Positions 16,803 to 24,288 of a DNA stretch of 64,000 bases are shown one piece after another. The stretch's first letter is position 1; the number at the start of each line of letters is the position of its first letter. A program made the translations under genes and the position numbers. The stretch lies in the NCBI GenBank assembly GCA_964489555.1, contig CAZAZF010000001.1, positions 1 through 64,000 of the forward strand. The letters are read 5' to 3'. The notes under the pieces were generated by a model, which made no database searches, had not been told where the DNA came from, and saw only the letters and a program-made list of their open reading frames with translations. This DNA is from JAAZGD01 sp964489555. Its GTDB lineage: Bacteria; Bacillota; Clostridia; Peptostreptococcales; Anaerovoracaceae.

Positions 16803-17462
16803 ATGAAATGGCGGTGGCTCTACAAGGAGCTAATCCAATCAAAAAAATGGAAAGCAACGTTGATAGCCTTTGTGCTTCTCGTTGCTTTTTTTGTGACAAT
16901 CTTTAACCCTACGCAAGATGCAATTACCGTTATAGAAGTGGAAAACCCGGGAAAAAATCATCCAGATTTGATACAAGAAGAAGCGGAAGCCGAAATCAAT
17001 GATTCCCTAGCAACCATATTGGTGGATGTCGGGGGTGCTGTGATGCAACCGGGAGTAGTGGAGTTAGAAGAAGGTTCTCGGGTTTTTCAAGCACTTTCAA
17101 AGGTTGGCGGGCCTTCACCTGATGCGGATTTGACACCAATTAACCAAGCCATGATTTTAACCGACGGAGTGAAGATTATAATTCCTACTCTCGAAGAAAC
17201 AAAACAAGGCTCGACAGAGTACAATTTTTCTTCTGAATATATTGTCAACTCTAACGGCACCACCGCTTCCGGAAAGGTAAACATTAATACCGCCTCCCCT
17301 GAAGAATTGCAGACATTAAGCGGAGTGGGGCCGGTTACAGCAAGTAAAATTGTGGATTATCGAAATAAAAACGGCAGTTTTAAGACATTGGATAACTTAA
17401 TGGACGTACCCGGTATTGGAGAAAAAACCTTTGATTCTCTTAAGGACTTTATTTGTCTATAA
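16803..17462 (+). CDS. comEA: ComEA-like membrane-anchored DNA-binding protein
   Basis: 219 residues. An N-terminal membrane anchor lies at about 18-36. An SLBB domain follows (VDVGGAVMQPGVVELEEGSRV, split near residue 90), then a linker and a C-terminal pair of helix-hairpin-helix motifs (about 157-218: NINTASPEELQTLSGVGP, VPGIGEKTFDSL). ComEA binds incoming double-stranded DNA at the cell surface during transformation. AGAGGAGG precedes the ATG. comEB and comEC, the usual partners, do not follow. It may form a two-gene unit with the Spo0A-like gene 16 bases downstream. Confidence 0.88.
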   Translation: MKWRWLYKELIQSKKWKATLIAFVLLVAFFVTIFNPTQDAITVIEVENPGKNHPDLIQEEAEAEINDSLATILVDVGGAVMQPGVVELEEGSRVFQALSKVGGPSPDADLTPINQAMILTDGVKIIIPTLEETKQGSTEYNFSSEYIVNSNGTTASGKVNINTASPEELQTLSGVGPVTASKIVDYRNKNGSFKTLDNLMDVPGIGEKTFDSLKDFICL

Positions 17463-17478
17463 AGAAAGGAGTGTCGCT

Positions 17479-17820
17479 ATGAACCAATGGAAAGATCGAT
17501 TCGGCCGAATGGAAATGCTGATTACAGAAATTGTGGATCAGGAAGGAATTAACCCTTCTCATAAAGGATTTCGATACATCCACCAGGCGGTGAAAATCAT
17601 CTTAATGGAGCAGGATCGTTTGGACGCACTTACCAAGGAGGTTTATGGCCCCATTGCCGAAGAAAACCAAACCAGTATTGCCTGTGTAGAAAGAGCCATT
17701 CGTTTTGCTATTAAAAGCGGCGTGCACCCCGATGAAAACAACTTGATGATGAAAAAAACCCTTTCTAACAAAGTTTTTATTGCACGGTTGGTACATAAAA
17801 CCCAAAGAAATCTTTGTTGA
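17479..17820 (+). CDS. Stand-alone Spo0A C-terminal-type DNA-binding protein
   Basis: 113 residues that match the Spo0A effector domain over nearly their whole length. Visible landmarks are HKGFRYIHQAVKII (first helices), IAEENQTSIACVERAIRFAI (the recognition-helix block; Spo0A has a closely similar VERAIRHAI) and LSNKVFIARLVHKTQ at the end. The phosphoacceptor receiver domain of Spo0A is missing and there is no other domain. AAAGGAGTG precedes the ATG at 17479; an in-frame ATG at 17416 lies inside comEA. It may bind 0A-box-like DNA constitutively, or act in competence or transition control. The domain call is good; the role is unknown. Confidence 0.75.
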   Translation: MNQWKDRFGRMEMLITEIVDQEGINPSHKGFRYIHQAVKIILMEQDRLDALTKEVYGPIAEENQTSIACVERAIRFAIKSGVHPDENNLMMKKTLSNKVFIARLVHKTQRNLC

Positions 17821-17824
17821 ATTA

Positions 17825-17854
17825 TTGAAGAAACCAGCCCGCTTATGTTATAAT
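17825..17854 (+). promoter_or_regulatory. Promoter of the DUF896 gene
   Basis: TTGAAG (17825-17830), an 18-base spacer, and TATAAT (17849-17854) with a TGn extension (TGT at 17846-17848). Confidence 0.7.
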
Positions 17855-17904
17855 CCTTCTTGTGTAAAAAACACGAATTCCATTTCAAGGAGGAGGAAGC
17901 ATAC

Positions 17905-18111
17905 ATGCTCTCCAAAGATAAAATTCAGCGCATTAATGAATTAGCAAAAAAATCCAAAAGCGTAGGACTTACTGAGATTGAACTTGAAGAACAAGCCAGC
18001 CTCAGAAAAGAATATCTCACCGCATTTCGTCAATCTTTTATCCGTCAGTTAGAAAACATCGAAATCGTCGATGATGAATCGGAAGGTTGTGGCAAAGCGT
18101 TTAAAAACTAA
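17905..18111 (+). CDS. DUF896 (YnzC-type) small protein
   Basis: 68 residues, mostly helical and charged. The pattern is that of the YnzC/DUF896 family: INELAKKSKSVGLTEIE near the start, then EQASLRKEYLTAFRQSFI. AAGGAGGAGG precedes the ATG at 17905; the longer reading from 17860 has no site. In Bacillus the homologue ynzC sits in the SOS operon yneA-yneB-ynzC next to lexA. Here it is on its own promoter and separated from the yneA-like gene by 11 kb. Cellular function is unknown. Confidence 0.85.
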   Translation: MLSKDKIQRINELAKKSKSVGLTEIELEEQASLRKEYLTAFRQSFIRQLENIEIVDDESEGCGKAFKN

Positions 18112-18181
18112 CTGAAATGTGTATATAAGGTATTGTAGTATTGACTTAAAAATATCAATGCCCGTAAAGGAGATGAAAGAC

Positions 18182-19360
18182 ATGACGGAAAGTCGCAATG
18201 TTTACTTGGATTATTCTGCTACAACTCCTGTAAAGGAAGATGTGCTGAAAGAGATGCTGCCTTGGTTTCTGGAAAACTTTGGAAACCCATCGAGCATATA
18301 TACCTGTGGGCAAAAATCAAAAGATGCTTTGTCCTTGGCCAGAAGAAGGGTGGCCAAATTAATCGGAGCCACCGCAGAGGAAATTTTCTTTACCTCAACA
18401 GGTACCGAAGCGGATAATTGGGCTATTTTTGGTGTGGTAGATGCTCTTAGGGATAAGGGCAATCACATTATCACTACCGTTTTTGAACACCATGCTGTAC
18501 TTCACGCCTGCCAATTTCTCCAGCAAAGAGGAGTGGACGTAACTTATTTACCGGTTAATTCCCAAGGATTAGTGGATCCCGCAGAGGTAGAAGCCGCCAT
18601 AACGGACAAAACGGTTCTGATTACCATTATGGCTGTTAATAATGAAATCGGTACAGTACAACCCATTTCGAAAATCGGTGAAATTGCCAAAAAGCATGGC
18701 GTTTTATTTCATACGGATGGAGTTCAAGCTGCCGGGAGTATCCCGGTGGATGTAAAAAAGTGGGGCGTGGATATGATGTCCATTTCGGCCCATAAAATAT
18801 ATGGACCCAAGGGAGTCGGTGCCTTGTATATCCGAAAAGGACTTCGTTTTTCCAACCTTATGCACGGAGGAGGGCAGGAAAACAAGAGGCGGGCCGGTAC
18901 GGAAAATTTGGCCGGCATCGTAGGCTTTGGAAAGGCAGCGGAGTTGGCTCATGAAAACCTGGAAGAACACATTCAGCATGTAAAAACTCTGCGGGATTAT
19001 TTTATTGAAGAAGTATTGCAACGAATTCCAGAGGTATCCATTAACGGATCCTTGGAACATCGGCACCCCGGCAACATTAATCTAGCTTTTAACTTTATAG
19101 AAGGAGAGGGGATTCTGATCTTATTAGATGAAAAAGGAATCAGTGTTTCTACGGGATCCGCATGTAATTCAGAGGCTTTAACCCCCAGTCATGTCCTCTC
19201 TTCCATTGGCCTTCCTGTTGAGAGAATTCATGGTTCTATTCGCTTTACAATGGGAGATTTTACCACCAGGGATGATGTAGATTATGTGTTAAATGTTCTG
19301 GAAGAAACCGTTAAAAAATTGAGGGACATTTCTTCCGTCAACGAAAAGAAAGGATGGTAA
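18182..19360 (+). CDS. iscS: Cysteine desulfurase
   Basis: PLP enzyme that takes sulfur from cysteine for Fe-S clusters and tRNA thiolation. 392 residues from the ATG at 18182 (AGGAG 9 bases before). The PLP lysine in SAHKIYGPKG is about K205, and the mobile-loop catalytic cysteine in STGSACNSE is about C328. Both fit the group I NifS/IscS class. iscU and mnmA follow directly, so it serves both cluster assembly and 2-thiouridine. No IscR repressor gene precedes it, unlike many Clostridia. Confidence 0.93.
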   Translation: MTESRNVYLDYSATTPVKEDVLKEMLPWFLENFGNPSSIYTCGQKSKDALSLARRRVAKLIGATAEEIFFTSTGTEADNWAIFGVVDALRDKGNHIITTVFEHHAVLHACQFLQQRGVDVTYLPVNSQGLVDPAEVEAAITDKTVLITIMAVNNEIGTVQPISKIGEIAKKHGVLFHTDGVQAAGSIPVDVKKWGVDMMSISAHKIYGPKGVGALYIRKGLRFSNLMHGGGQENKRRAGTENLAGIVGFGKAAELAHENLEEHIQHVKTLRDYFIEEVLQRIPEVSINGSLEHRHPGNINLAFNFIEGEGILILLDEKGISVSTGSACNSEALTPSHVLSSIGLPVERIHGSIRFTMGDFTTRDDVDYVLNVLEETVKKLRDISSVNEKKGW

Positions 19361-19366
19361 AATACC

Positions 19367-19879
19367 ATGGGAATTTATAATGACACAGTCATGGAGCATT
19401 TCATGAATCCACGAAATGTAGGAGACATGGAAAATCCGGATGGATTGGGGACTTATGGAAGTCCTGTTTGCGGTGATATGATGCAAATTGCAATTCGAGT
19501 GAAAGACGATGTCATCGCCGATGCCAAATTCAAAACCTTTGGATGTGGCTCTGCCATCGCTTCTTCCAGCATTGCTACGGAAATGATTATAGGGAAGACC
19601 ATTGACGAAGCATTGGCACTTACCAATAAAGAAATCGTGAATGGGTTGGGCGGCCTTCCGGCTGTTAAAATACACTGTTCTGTGCTAGCCGATCACGCCA
19701 TTAAAAGCGCTATATATGACTATGCCCAGAAGAAGGGGAAAACCTACCAAGGATTGGAGGGTTTTGATCCCAATGCAGAGGAAGATGCACACGATATCAT
19801 GGAAGAAAGCGGTTGTGTAGGGGGATGTTCCGGACCCGCTTGTGAGAAAAACAGCAATGAGTCAAAAGAATCCAAATAA
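19367..19879 (+). CDS. iscU: IscU/NifU-type Fe-S scaffold with cysteine-rich tail
   Basis: The N-terminal ~130 residues are an IscU domain with the three cluster-ligand cysteines in context (PVCGDMM, TFGCGSA, IHCSVLA). The protein is 170 residues, longer than IscU. The extra C-terminal part is acidic and holds GCVGGCSGPAC (C-x3-C-x4-C). It receives sulfur from the preceding IscS, six bases upstream. The C-terminal tail may bind metal or mediate partner contact; this is not known to me. It overlaps mnmA. Confidence 0.9.
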   Translation: MGIYNDTVMEHFMNPRNVGDMENPDGLGTYGSPVCGDMMQIAIRVKDDVIADAKFKTFGCGSAIASSSIATEMIIGKTIDEALALTNKEIVNGLGGLPAVKIHCSVLADHAIKSAIYDYAQKKGKTYQGLEGFDPNAEEDAHDIMEESGCVGGCSGPACEKNSNESKESK

Positions 19880-20903
19880 GGTAATACTGGGATTAAGCGG
19901 CGGGGTAGATAGTACCACCGCTGCTTTATTATTGAAAGAAAAAGGACTGTTTGTTACGGGAGTATTCTTGGATGTGACCGGGGACAATGCAGAAGGAAGA
20001 CAGAGTGCAGAAAAAGCAGCAGAAGAACTTAAAATTCCTTTACTCAACTATAATGTGGAAGAAGCCTTTCATAAGGAAGTTATTTCCTACTTTAAACATG
20101 AATATCTAGAAGGTCGAACACCCAACCCTTGTGTGGTATGCAATCCCCACATAAAATTCAAGGTGTTAGAGGAAGTAGCAGATAAACTGGACGCAACCTA
20201 TATATCAACCGGTCACTATGCCCGGACCTATTACGACCAGGATTTGGATCGATGGTTTATTCGAAAATCCACAAGTGCTTCTCGGGATCAAAGCTACATG
20301 TTGTACCGACTTCCACAAGAAATCATCTCCCGGCTCATCCTTCCGCTGGGAGAATTAAAAGGGAAAAACAGAGTGCGTGAAATCGCAGAGACAGCTCGTA
20401 TGACCAATGCCACAAAAAAAGACAGCCAGGAAATCTGCTTTCTGCCAAAAGGAAAGAGCTATGCACAATATCTTGAAAGCCAGGGAATAAGTGCTCCTCC
20501 AGGACATTTTGTGGACTCAAAAGGCCATGTGCTAGGTGAACATGCCGGTTTATATCACTATACCATAGGCCAAAGAAAAGGATTAGGCGGTTCTTTTGGA
20601 AAACCGATGTTTGTGAAAGCCATCAGAAAAAATGAGAATACAATCGTACTATCTGAAGAAGAACAAGATCTTTTTACCTCCAAGGTAATCTCCACAAATA
20701 ACATCATGAACATTCCATTTGAAGGACTCAAGGTAAAGGCCAAAATTCGTTATGCAGCCAAACCTTCGGAAGCCTTTATCCGAACGATAGAGGATAATCG
20801 AATCGAGGCGCTTTTTGATGAACCTCAAAGAGCTCCAACTCCGGGGCAATCCATGGTGTTTTATTTGGAGGAATTCGTGGTTGGAGGAGGCTTTATTGAA
20901 TAA
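19857..20903 (+). CDS. mnmA: tRNA 2-thiouridylase MnmA
   Basis: Forms 2-thiouridine at U34 of tRNA Lys, Glu and Gln using sulfur from IscS. 348 residues from the ATG at 19857; an in-frame GTG at 19842 is an alternative. The PP-loop SGGVDST is near residues 14-20. The two catalytic cysteines are in NPCVVCN and EICFLPKG. It overlaps iscU by 23 bases, suggesting translational coupling and a dedicated sulfur-relay operon iscS-iscU-mnmA. Confidence 0.95.
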   Translation: MSQKNPNKVILGLSGGVDSTTAALLLKEKGLFVTGVFLDVTGDNAEGRQSAEKAAEELKIPLLNYNVEEAFHKEVISYFKHEYLEGRTPNPCVVCNPHIKFKVLEEVADKLDATYISTGHYARTYYDQDLDRWFIRKSTSASRDQSYMLYRLPQEIISRLILPLGELKGKNRVREIAETARMTNATKKDSQEICFLPKGKSYAQYLESQGISAPPGHFVDSKGHVLGEHAGLYHYTIGQRKGLGGSFGKPMFVKAIRKNENTIVLSEEEQDLFTSKVISTNNIMNIPFEGLKVKAKIRYAAKPSEAFIRTIEDNRIEALFDEPQRAPTPGQSMVFYLEEFVVGGGFIE

Positions 20904-20904
20904 G

Positions 20905-21861
20905 TTACCACATAATGATTGCACGAACAGGACACTGCGGGGCACAGTAACCACAGGTAAGGCACTTCTCATAGTTGATTTCCGACAACCCCTTGTCATT
21001 GACAAAAATGGCATGATTGGGACACCGTAAGACACACAATCCACATCCTTCACAGTCTCCTTGATCGATATGAATTTTTTTATGGGATACATCCGGGTTA
21101 TAGCATTCGGGCATACGACCTTCCCAATAATCAAAAATATCATCTACTTCTTGTATGGAGCCAAAACCGACCATTACAGAAGAAATGTCCGGGATTCCAA
21201 AAACATAATTTAAGGCTTTCTGGTAGGAATCGGTTAGGTTTCCTCCGCCAAAAGCTTTCATCAAAAATATTCCGCAACCTTTTTTCCCATTGTCAATGAT
21301 TGCTTGTTCCATTTCCTCTTTTGTTCCAATTCCGCTACCTTTTCGAATTCCCAACCCTTTAAAATTTAAGAGGGGAAACAGAACGTCACATTCTTGGATT
21401 TCTACCATTTGTTGTACCACATCTACATGATGGGTAGAGACGCCGATAGCTCGAATCAGTCCCTTGGCTTTGGCATCGTTCAAACAAGCCCAGGCGCCGG
21501 CTCTTTTTTCAAAATCCTGATTATGGCGAACTTCGTGAAGCAAAAAAATGTCGATGACATCCCGATGAATCTCTCTACGGGCCTCTTCAATGGCATACGC
21601 CATTTGATCATAACTCTCACCCAAACATTTTGATGCGATGACCGGCTCATGATTGGTGCCTTGCAATGCTTCCTTGATATAGGGATACGTTTCATAATAT
21701 TGGGCTGTATCTAAAAAATTGATGCCTCTTTCCAATGCATACCGCAAAATTTCCGCGCCTTTTTTAACCGGAAGATTTAGTTGGGTATTCCCGACAGTAA
21801 GAACTCCGAATCCAATGGGAGTTACCATCAGCTCCGTTTTCCCCAGCCTTCTTTTTTCCAT
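20905..21861 (-). CDS. Aldo/keto reductase with C-terminal 4Fe-4S ferredoxin domain
   Basis: 318 residues. The TIM-barrel aldo/keto reductase domain covers about 1-255, with the catalytic tyrosine region DTAQYYETYPYIKEAL. A bacterial ferredoxin domain (about 265-318) carries two cluster motifs, CEGCGLCVLRCP and CLTCGYCAPQCP. This fused class is common in anaerobes. The substrate is unknown, and electrons may pass between NAD(P)H or flavin and ferredoxin. The ATG at 21861 has AAAGGTG 6 bases upstream; a GTG at 21870 overlaps that site. It is convergent with mnmA, with one base between the stops. Confidence 0.88.
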   Translation of the reverse strand: MEKRRLGKTELMVTPIGFGVLTVGNTQLNLPVKKGAEILRYALERGINFLDTAQYYETYPYIKEALQGTNHEPVIASKCLGESYDQMAYAIEEARREIHRDVIDIFLLHEVRHNQDFEKRAGAWACLNDAKAKGLIRAIGVSTHHVDVVQQMVEIQECDVLFPLLNFKGLGIRKGSGIGTKEEMEQAIIDNGKKGCGIFLMKAFGGGNLTDSYQKALNYVFGIPDISSVMVGFGSIQEVDDIFDYWEGRMPECYNPDVSHKKIHIDQGDCEGCGLCVLRCPNHAIFVNDKGLSEINYEKCLTCGYCAPQCPVRAIIMW

Positions 21862-21905
21862 TCCCGTCACCTTTCCCTACAAATCTCTTTAAAGCTACCA
21901 CAATT

Positions 21906-21935
21906 ATCATAGCACCGCCCAACGGCTTCTGTAAA
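21906..21935 (-). promoter_or_regulatory. Promoter of the aldo/keto reductase
   Basis: Minus strand: TTTACA (21935-21930), an 18-base spacer, TATGAT (21911-21906) with a TGC extension. Confidence 0.65.
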
Positions 21936-22027
21936 CAATTCAAATGAAATATCCGCAAACTAAGACTCCCACAGCTTTTCAGAATGTGATATCATAATAC
22001 CAGCATGTTTTAAAAGGAGGCCGTCTC

Positions 22028-22519
22028 ATTAAACATCATATAAAAACCTTAATTCCACTTATCATTATCGGGTTTCTTTTGATTCAAAACATTCTTTCCA
22101 ATTTCAACAAACAAGAAACCCCCTATGATGTAGGCGAACTTTATGGCCCTTATAAGGTGGAACGTGTTGTGGACGGGGACACCTTTATTGCGAAGGTGGA
22201 AGGAGAACGAACAAGAATCCGAATGTTGGGAATTGACACTCCTGAAAGCGTAGCCAACAACCCGGAACGAATAACAGAAGAGGGATTAATCGCCTCCAAT
22301 TATACCAAACAGCTTCTGGATGGAGCTTTGGTATATTTGGAGTATGATGTGGAGCCGAGAGATCACTACAATCGTCTTTTAGCCTATGTCTACATAAAAA
22401 CCGATAAAGAATATGTGATGATCAATTTACTGTTGGTGGAAGAAGGTTATGCCATCCCCTATATTGTAAAGCCCAACACAAGGTATGCGCACCTTCTAAA
22501 AGCAGCAGGAAACAAGTAG
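22028..22519 (+). CDS. Membrane-anchored or secreted thermonuclease-like nuclease, probable ATT start
   Basis: Staphylococcal-nuclease (SNc) domain covering about residues 40-160. The DGDT signature, RIRMLGIDTPES (catalytic Arg, Asp, Glu) and the second arginine in DHYNRLLAYV are all present. A hydrophobic N-terminal anchor (ILE-rich, about 8-20) is in frame only if translation begins before 22079. The only well-placed initiation signal is AAAGGAGG (22013-22020), followed 7 bases later by ATT at 22028. No ATG, GTG or TTG lies between. The TTG at 22079 lacks a ribosome site and would cut the anchor. The mature enzyme probably acts outside the membrane on DNA or RNA. Confidence 0.8.
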   Translation: MKHHIKTLIPLIIIGFLLIQNILSNFNKQETPYDVGELYGPYKVERVVDGDTFIAKVEGERTRIRMLGIDTPESVANNPERITEEGLIASNYTKQLLDGALVYLEYDVEPRDHYNRLLAYVYIKTDKEYVMINLLLVEEGYAIPYIVKPNTRYAHLLKAAGNK

Positions 22520-22531
22520 AAAGGAAATCCT

Positions 22532-23188
22532 ATGAACAAAGAATTAAGAAAAGAGGTTTTTGAAACTTCCATGGTCCTTTATAAGGAAGAATTGGTAAGA
22601 GCTTCTTCGGGAAATGTAAGCATGAGATGTCCCGGAGCGGATTGGATGGTAATTACTCCCACTGGCATACGTTATGATTGCATGGAAGAAGAAGATATGG
22701 TTTTCATCCACCTTACTGATGGCCGAAGGGAAGGGGACCAGTGGCCTTCTAGCGAGTACCTCATGCACTTAGGTGTTTATCAAAACTATCCGGACATCGG
22801 CGGAATCGTTCATACCCATTCTCCCTATGTCATGACCATCGCCGCATTAGGGGAACCTTTACCCATGATTACCATTGAAGGAGTCAATGCCGGCAGTAAT
22901 ATGGTTCCTGTTACGGAACGATTTTGTATCCCTGGCACACAGGATATCACCAATTCTATTTTAGAGTTAATGAAAGAAAATCCAAAACTTCGTGCCATCT
23001 TAATTATGAACCATGGACTCATTGCCATGGGGAACTGCTTATCAGAAGCCCTGAGTTTGGCGGAATCCATTGAAAGAGAGGCTCAGGTATATTACCAGGC
23101 AAAAACATTAGGAAAGCCCAAGTTGATTTCGGAAGATCAGCGACGGGAAATTCAAGAAAACTACAGCAAAGGAAGACAAAGAGAATGA
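22532..23188 (+). CDS. Class II aldolase (deoxy/methylthio-ribulose-phosphate type)
   Basis: Zinc-dependent aldolase of the FucA/AraD fold, 218 residues. Metal ligands H94 and H96 (VHTHSPY) and H161 (NHGLIAMG), and the catalytic glutamate E75 (SSEY), are in place, as is the phosphate-binding SSGNVSMR. The fold includes L-fuculose-1-P aldolase. The overlap with the MtnA-like isomerase (ATGA) points to cleavage of 5-deoxyribulose-1-P or 5-methylthioribulose-1-P into DHAP and an aldehyde (DHAP shunt). AAGGAAATCCT precedes the ATG. Confidence 0.85.
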   Translation: MNKELRKEVFETSMVLYKEELVRASSGNVSMRCPGADWMVITPTGIRYDCMEEEDMVFIHLTDGRREGDQWPSSEYLMHLGVYQNYPDIGGIVHTHSPYVMTIAALGEPLPMITIEGVNAGSNMVPVTERFCIPGTQDITNSILELMKENPKLRAILIMNHGLIAMGNCLSEALSLAESIEREAQVYYQAKTLGKPKLISEDQRREIQENYSKGRQRE

Positions 23189-24231
23189 TTCCACAAGATT
23201 TCATCCAACGAATGCCATTTTTGGTGCGCCCTCGTAATATTGCGCATTACGAAAATGGAAAAGTATATATATTAGACCGCCGGGTGTACCCCTTTGAAAC
23301 ACGCTTTGTAGAATGCGTATCCTATGAAGAGGTCGCTTGTGCTATTGAAGATATGGTTACCCAGAGCTTGGGGCCGGCTTATGCCGCCGCTTGTGGCATG
23401 ATTCTAGCTGCAAAACAAGGTGAGAACAAAAAAGAACATGATTTGTTAAACTATCTGGAAAAGGCAGCATACCGAATCATCCATACCAGGCCCACCAACC
23501 ACGAAATCAGAGATACGGTTTTGGGAAGTATGGCTTTCTTTAAAACCCACTATATGGATAAAAACCGGAGTGGAGAAGAGCTCTTTCAGGAATACTTAGA
23601 TTGGATGATTACAAAACGCCATCACGACAGCATGAATTTGGGAAGATTTGGAGCATCCGTTCTTCAAGACGGGGATACCATTTTAACCCACTGCTGGCCA
23701 GAAACCACATTAATATATACCGTCATGGAAGCCTTACAACAAGGCAAAAAAATAAAAGCCTATTGCGGTGAAACCCGGCCCTACCTCCAAGGCTCCCGCT
23801 TGACCGCTACCGCCTTACTTCATATGGGAATCTCCGTCACGGTCATTACAGACAATATGCCGGCCACGCTGCTAGCCCAAGGGAAAATTCAAGTATTTCT
23901 GGCGGGAAGTGATCGCACCACCCTGGACGGACATGTAATTAACAAAGTGGGAACCCTGCAAATCGCAATATGTGCCAAACATTTTCAGGTTCCTTTCTAT
24001 GCCTTTGCTTATGGTCCAGATTCCCAGGCAAAAACCCCACGGGATGTACCCATTGAGGATAGAAACCCCACCGAGGTGTTGCAAATAAGAGGTCTCCCAA
24101 CTGCTTCCCCAAAAGCCACCGCAGTCTACCCGGCTTTTGATATTACGCCACCAGAATTTATTACGGGCATTATTACTGATAAGGGAGTTTATTCTCCGGA
24201 ACAAATTGGAGATTATTTAATAAAACCTTGA
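23185..24231 (+). CDS. MtnA-like aldose-1-phosphate isomerase
   Basis: 348 residues of the eIF2B/MtnA family. The catalytic pair of 5-methylthioribose-1-P isomerase is present: C170 in LTHCWPE and D243 in GSDRTTLDG. ETRPYLQGSRLTA and INKVGT also match. Several family positions differ from textbook MtnA (for example GHVINK for GDVANK), so 5-deoxyribose-1-P or another pentose-1-P is as likely as methylthioribose-1-P. It is paired with the aldolase. No kinase or phosphorylase is adjacent, so the phosphorylated substrate must come from elsewhere. Confidence 0.82.
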   Translation: MIPQDFIQRMPFLVRPRNIAHYENGKVYILDRRVYPFETRFVECVSYEEVACAIEDMVTQSLGPAYAAACGMILAAKQGENKKEHDLLNYLEKAAYRIIHTRPTNHEIRDTVLGSMAFFKTHYMDKNRSGEELFQEYLDWMITKRHHDSMNLGRFGASVLQDGDTILTHCWPETTLIYTVMEALQQGKKIKAYCGETRPYLQGSRLTATALLHMGISVTVITDNMPATLLAQGKIQVFLAGSDRTTLDGHVINKVGTLQIAICAKHFQVPFYAFAYGPDSQAKTPRDVPIEDRNPTEVLQIRGLPTASPKATAVYPAFDITPPEFITGIITDKGVYSPEQIGDYLIKP

Positions 24232-24288
24232 TGTTTCAACACTTTATGATAAAATGTATGGGTTGAATTCATACAAGGGAAAGGATAA

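Noticed and set aside
24232..24288. T-box for alaS, leuS, aspS or hisS
   Set aside because: The alaS leader is only 57 bases, and the other three are packed inside the long array with no room for a T-box.
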